NCBI GenBank assembly: GCA_034189065.1
Contig: JAXHVQ010000060.1
Coordinates: forward strand, 1-33,758
Length of the DNA: 33,758 nt
Direction: 5' to 3'
Source of the DNA: FACHB-1406 sp034189065
Lineage (GTDB): Bacteria; Cyanobacteriota; Cyanobacteriia; Cyanobacteriales; Spirulinaceae
The translations under genes were made by a program, and so were the position numbers. Below the pieces are notes generated by a model. It saw only the letters and a list, made by a program, of their open reading frames with translations. It was not told the DNA's origin and did not search any database. Shown in pieces: positions 32,674 through 33,758 of this stretch. Numbering within the stretch: position 1 is the first letter of the stretch; every line of letters begins with the position of its first letter.

Positions 32674-33654
32674 CTATACCCCCTCGGGCAAAAGTCCCTT
32701 CTGGGTCAACCATTCCCGATTGAACAGTTTCGACTGATAGCGCGAACCGCCATCGCACAGGACGGTGACAATGGTATGGCCGGGACCCAACTCCCGCGCG
32801 ATCGCGCACGCAGCCCCCACATTAATCCCCACAGAACCCCCCATAAATAAACCATCTTCGCGCATTAACTGATACACAACGCGCAAACACTCGCGATCGT
32901 CAACCTGAATTGCATCGTCAATGGGGACATCTTCCATATTCGCTGTAATGCGACTATTACCAATGCCTTCGGTAATCGAACTTCCTTCGGGTTGAATTTC
33001 GCCGGTTTTAACATAACTGTACAAACCGCTGCCCATCGGATCCGCAACAACGCACCGAACCGCAGAATTTTTCTCCTTCAAGAACAAAGATACGCCCGCA
33101 TAAGTTCCTCCCGTTCCCGTCGCCGCCACCCAAGCATCCACCGTTCCCTCGGTTTGTTCCCAAATTTCCGGCCCCGTCGTCTCATAATGAGCGAGTCTAT
33201 TAGCCAAATTGTCAAACTGATTGGCCCAAATCCCATTGTCCAGTTCTGCTGCAATGCGACCAGAAAGCTTGACATAATTATTGGGATCCTTGTAAGGCAC
33301 CGCAGGAACCGTTCGTACTTCCGCACCCAGCGTTCTCAATAACTCGATCTTCTCTAGCGATTGAGTTTCGGGAATAATAATAAGACACTTATAGCCCTTG
33401 GCATTACAAATATGCGCCAAACCAATGCCCGTGTTGCCTGCCGTCCCTTCCACCACCGTTCCACCCGGTCGAAGCAGGCCTTTTTTTTCCGCATCTTCGA
33501 TAATGTACAGGGCCGCGCGATCCTTGACCGAACCGCCGGGGTTCAAAAATTCAGCCTTCCCCAAGATTTCGCAACCGGTTTGTTGGCTAAAGCTATTTAA
33601 CCGAATTAAAGGCGTATTGCCCACTGCTCCGACGAAACCATCTTTGATATCCAT
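32674..33654 (-). CDS. Cysteine synthase family PLP enzyme
   Basis: A 326-residue fold-type II PLP enzyme that would make cysteine from O-acetylserine and sulfide. PLP lysine in NPGGSVKDRAAL (about residue 44); the cofactor-phosphate loop is VVEGTAGNTGIGLA, and a GTGGTYAG loop holds the phosphate end. The TAGNTG loop (usually TSGNTG) and the SVKDR lysine motif resemble the CysM/CBS branch more than E. coli CysK, so the symbol is left open. It lies upstream of glgA with a 182-bp gap to the glgA ATG. Confidence 0.88.
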   Translation of the reverse strand: MDIKDGFVGAVGNTPLIRLNSFSQQTGCEILGKAEFLNPGGSVKDRAALYIIEDAEKKGLLRPGGTVVEGTAGNTGIGLAHICNAKGYKCLIIIPETQSLEKIELLRTLGAEVRTVPAVPYKDPNNYVKLSGRIAAELDNGIWANQFDNLANRLAHYETTGPEIWEQTEGTVDAWVAATGTGGTYAGVSLFLKEKNSAVRCVVADPMGSGLYSYVKTGEIQPEGSSITEGIGNSRITANMEDVPIDDAIQVDDRECLRVVYQLMREDGLFMGGSVGINVGAACAIARELGPGHTIVTVLCDGGSRYQSKLFNREWLTQKGLLPEGV

Positions 33655-33758
33655 GTTTCCTATTGCGCGCGCTGGCTAGATTGTTTCCCTTCTACGTTCT
33701 CAGATTTTTGCCTCACAGCCAAGTTTCCAACTAGAGATTAGGGGAGCGGGGGAGCGGG

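Noticed and set aside
1..33758. CRISPR array, tRNA, rRNA, tmRNA or SRP RNA
   Set aside because: No spaced direct repeats of CRISPR type and none of the conserved RNA signatures were found on reading; a covariance-model scan would be needed to exclude divergent ones.

Overview
The window is cyanobacterial chromosome. It carries a phycobilisome rod-core linker (cpcG), a CpcS/CpeS-type bilin lyase, the b6f subunit gene petL, a plant/cyanobacterial Mg-type hemB, glycogen synthase, many HIP1 octamers (GCGATCGC), and the heptameric short tandem repeats seen in filamentous and large-genome cyanobacteria. No rRNA, tRNA, CRISPR array or complete transposase was found. The genus cannot be fixed from sequence reading alone.

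Layout. 1-871: three copies of a 181-bp tandem repeat, a 22-bp palindrome and a MITE-like element. 872-4379 (minus): an operon hemB, CobW-like P-loop protein, and two metallophosphoesterase paralogues, with a Fur/Zur-type operator on the start site. 4523-5782 (plus): a second MITE copy, an AbrB/Doc toxin-antitoxin pair, a 21-unit heptamer array and an XRE-type regulator. 5817-6614 (minus): TlyA rRNA methyltransferase. 7131-10717 (plus): a zinc-ribbon PP2C phosphatase followed by an FHA/zinc-ribbon Ser/Thr kinase. 10774-14091 (minus): a small DUF4327-like protein, then aroB followed by a split HipA-type kinase and a HIRAN-domain partner. 14329-16647 (plus): petL, a MITE copy, a HicB-like antitoxin with a truncated PIN toxin fused tail-to-tail to an xisI-like fragment, an FMN reductase and a small conserved protein.

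16792-24357: an amino-acid ABC transporter of the NatFGH/AapJQM type (binding protein and first permease, then second permease). It is interrupted by about 4 kb holding a MITE copy, a coiled-coil membrane protein, two MscS-family channels and a serine-hydrolase fragment. No ATPase gene is present. 24426-27935: a kinase fused to a formylglycine-generating-enzyme-like domain (minus) and a two-TM potassium channel with RCK domains (plus). 28003-33654 (all minus): DUF805 protein, cpcG, VapBC-type pair, CpcS lyase, glgA and a cysteine-synthase family enzyme.

Themes. The housekeeping genes (hemB, tlyA, aroB, petL, cpcG, cpcS, glgA) are intact, and the gaps between them are full of accessory material: four toxin-antitoxin-like modules, one of them broken, four copies of one MITE-like family, and short tandem repeats of several unrelated units. 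The most promising observations are: the MITE family, whose right end looks like a ready-made sigma70 promoter and sits just upstream of two toxin-antitoxin modules; the hemB operon, whose partners have lost or changed metal ligands; the HIRAN plus HipA-kinase pair behind aroB; and the clean deletion scar joining a PIN toxin to xisI.
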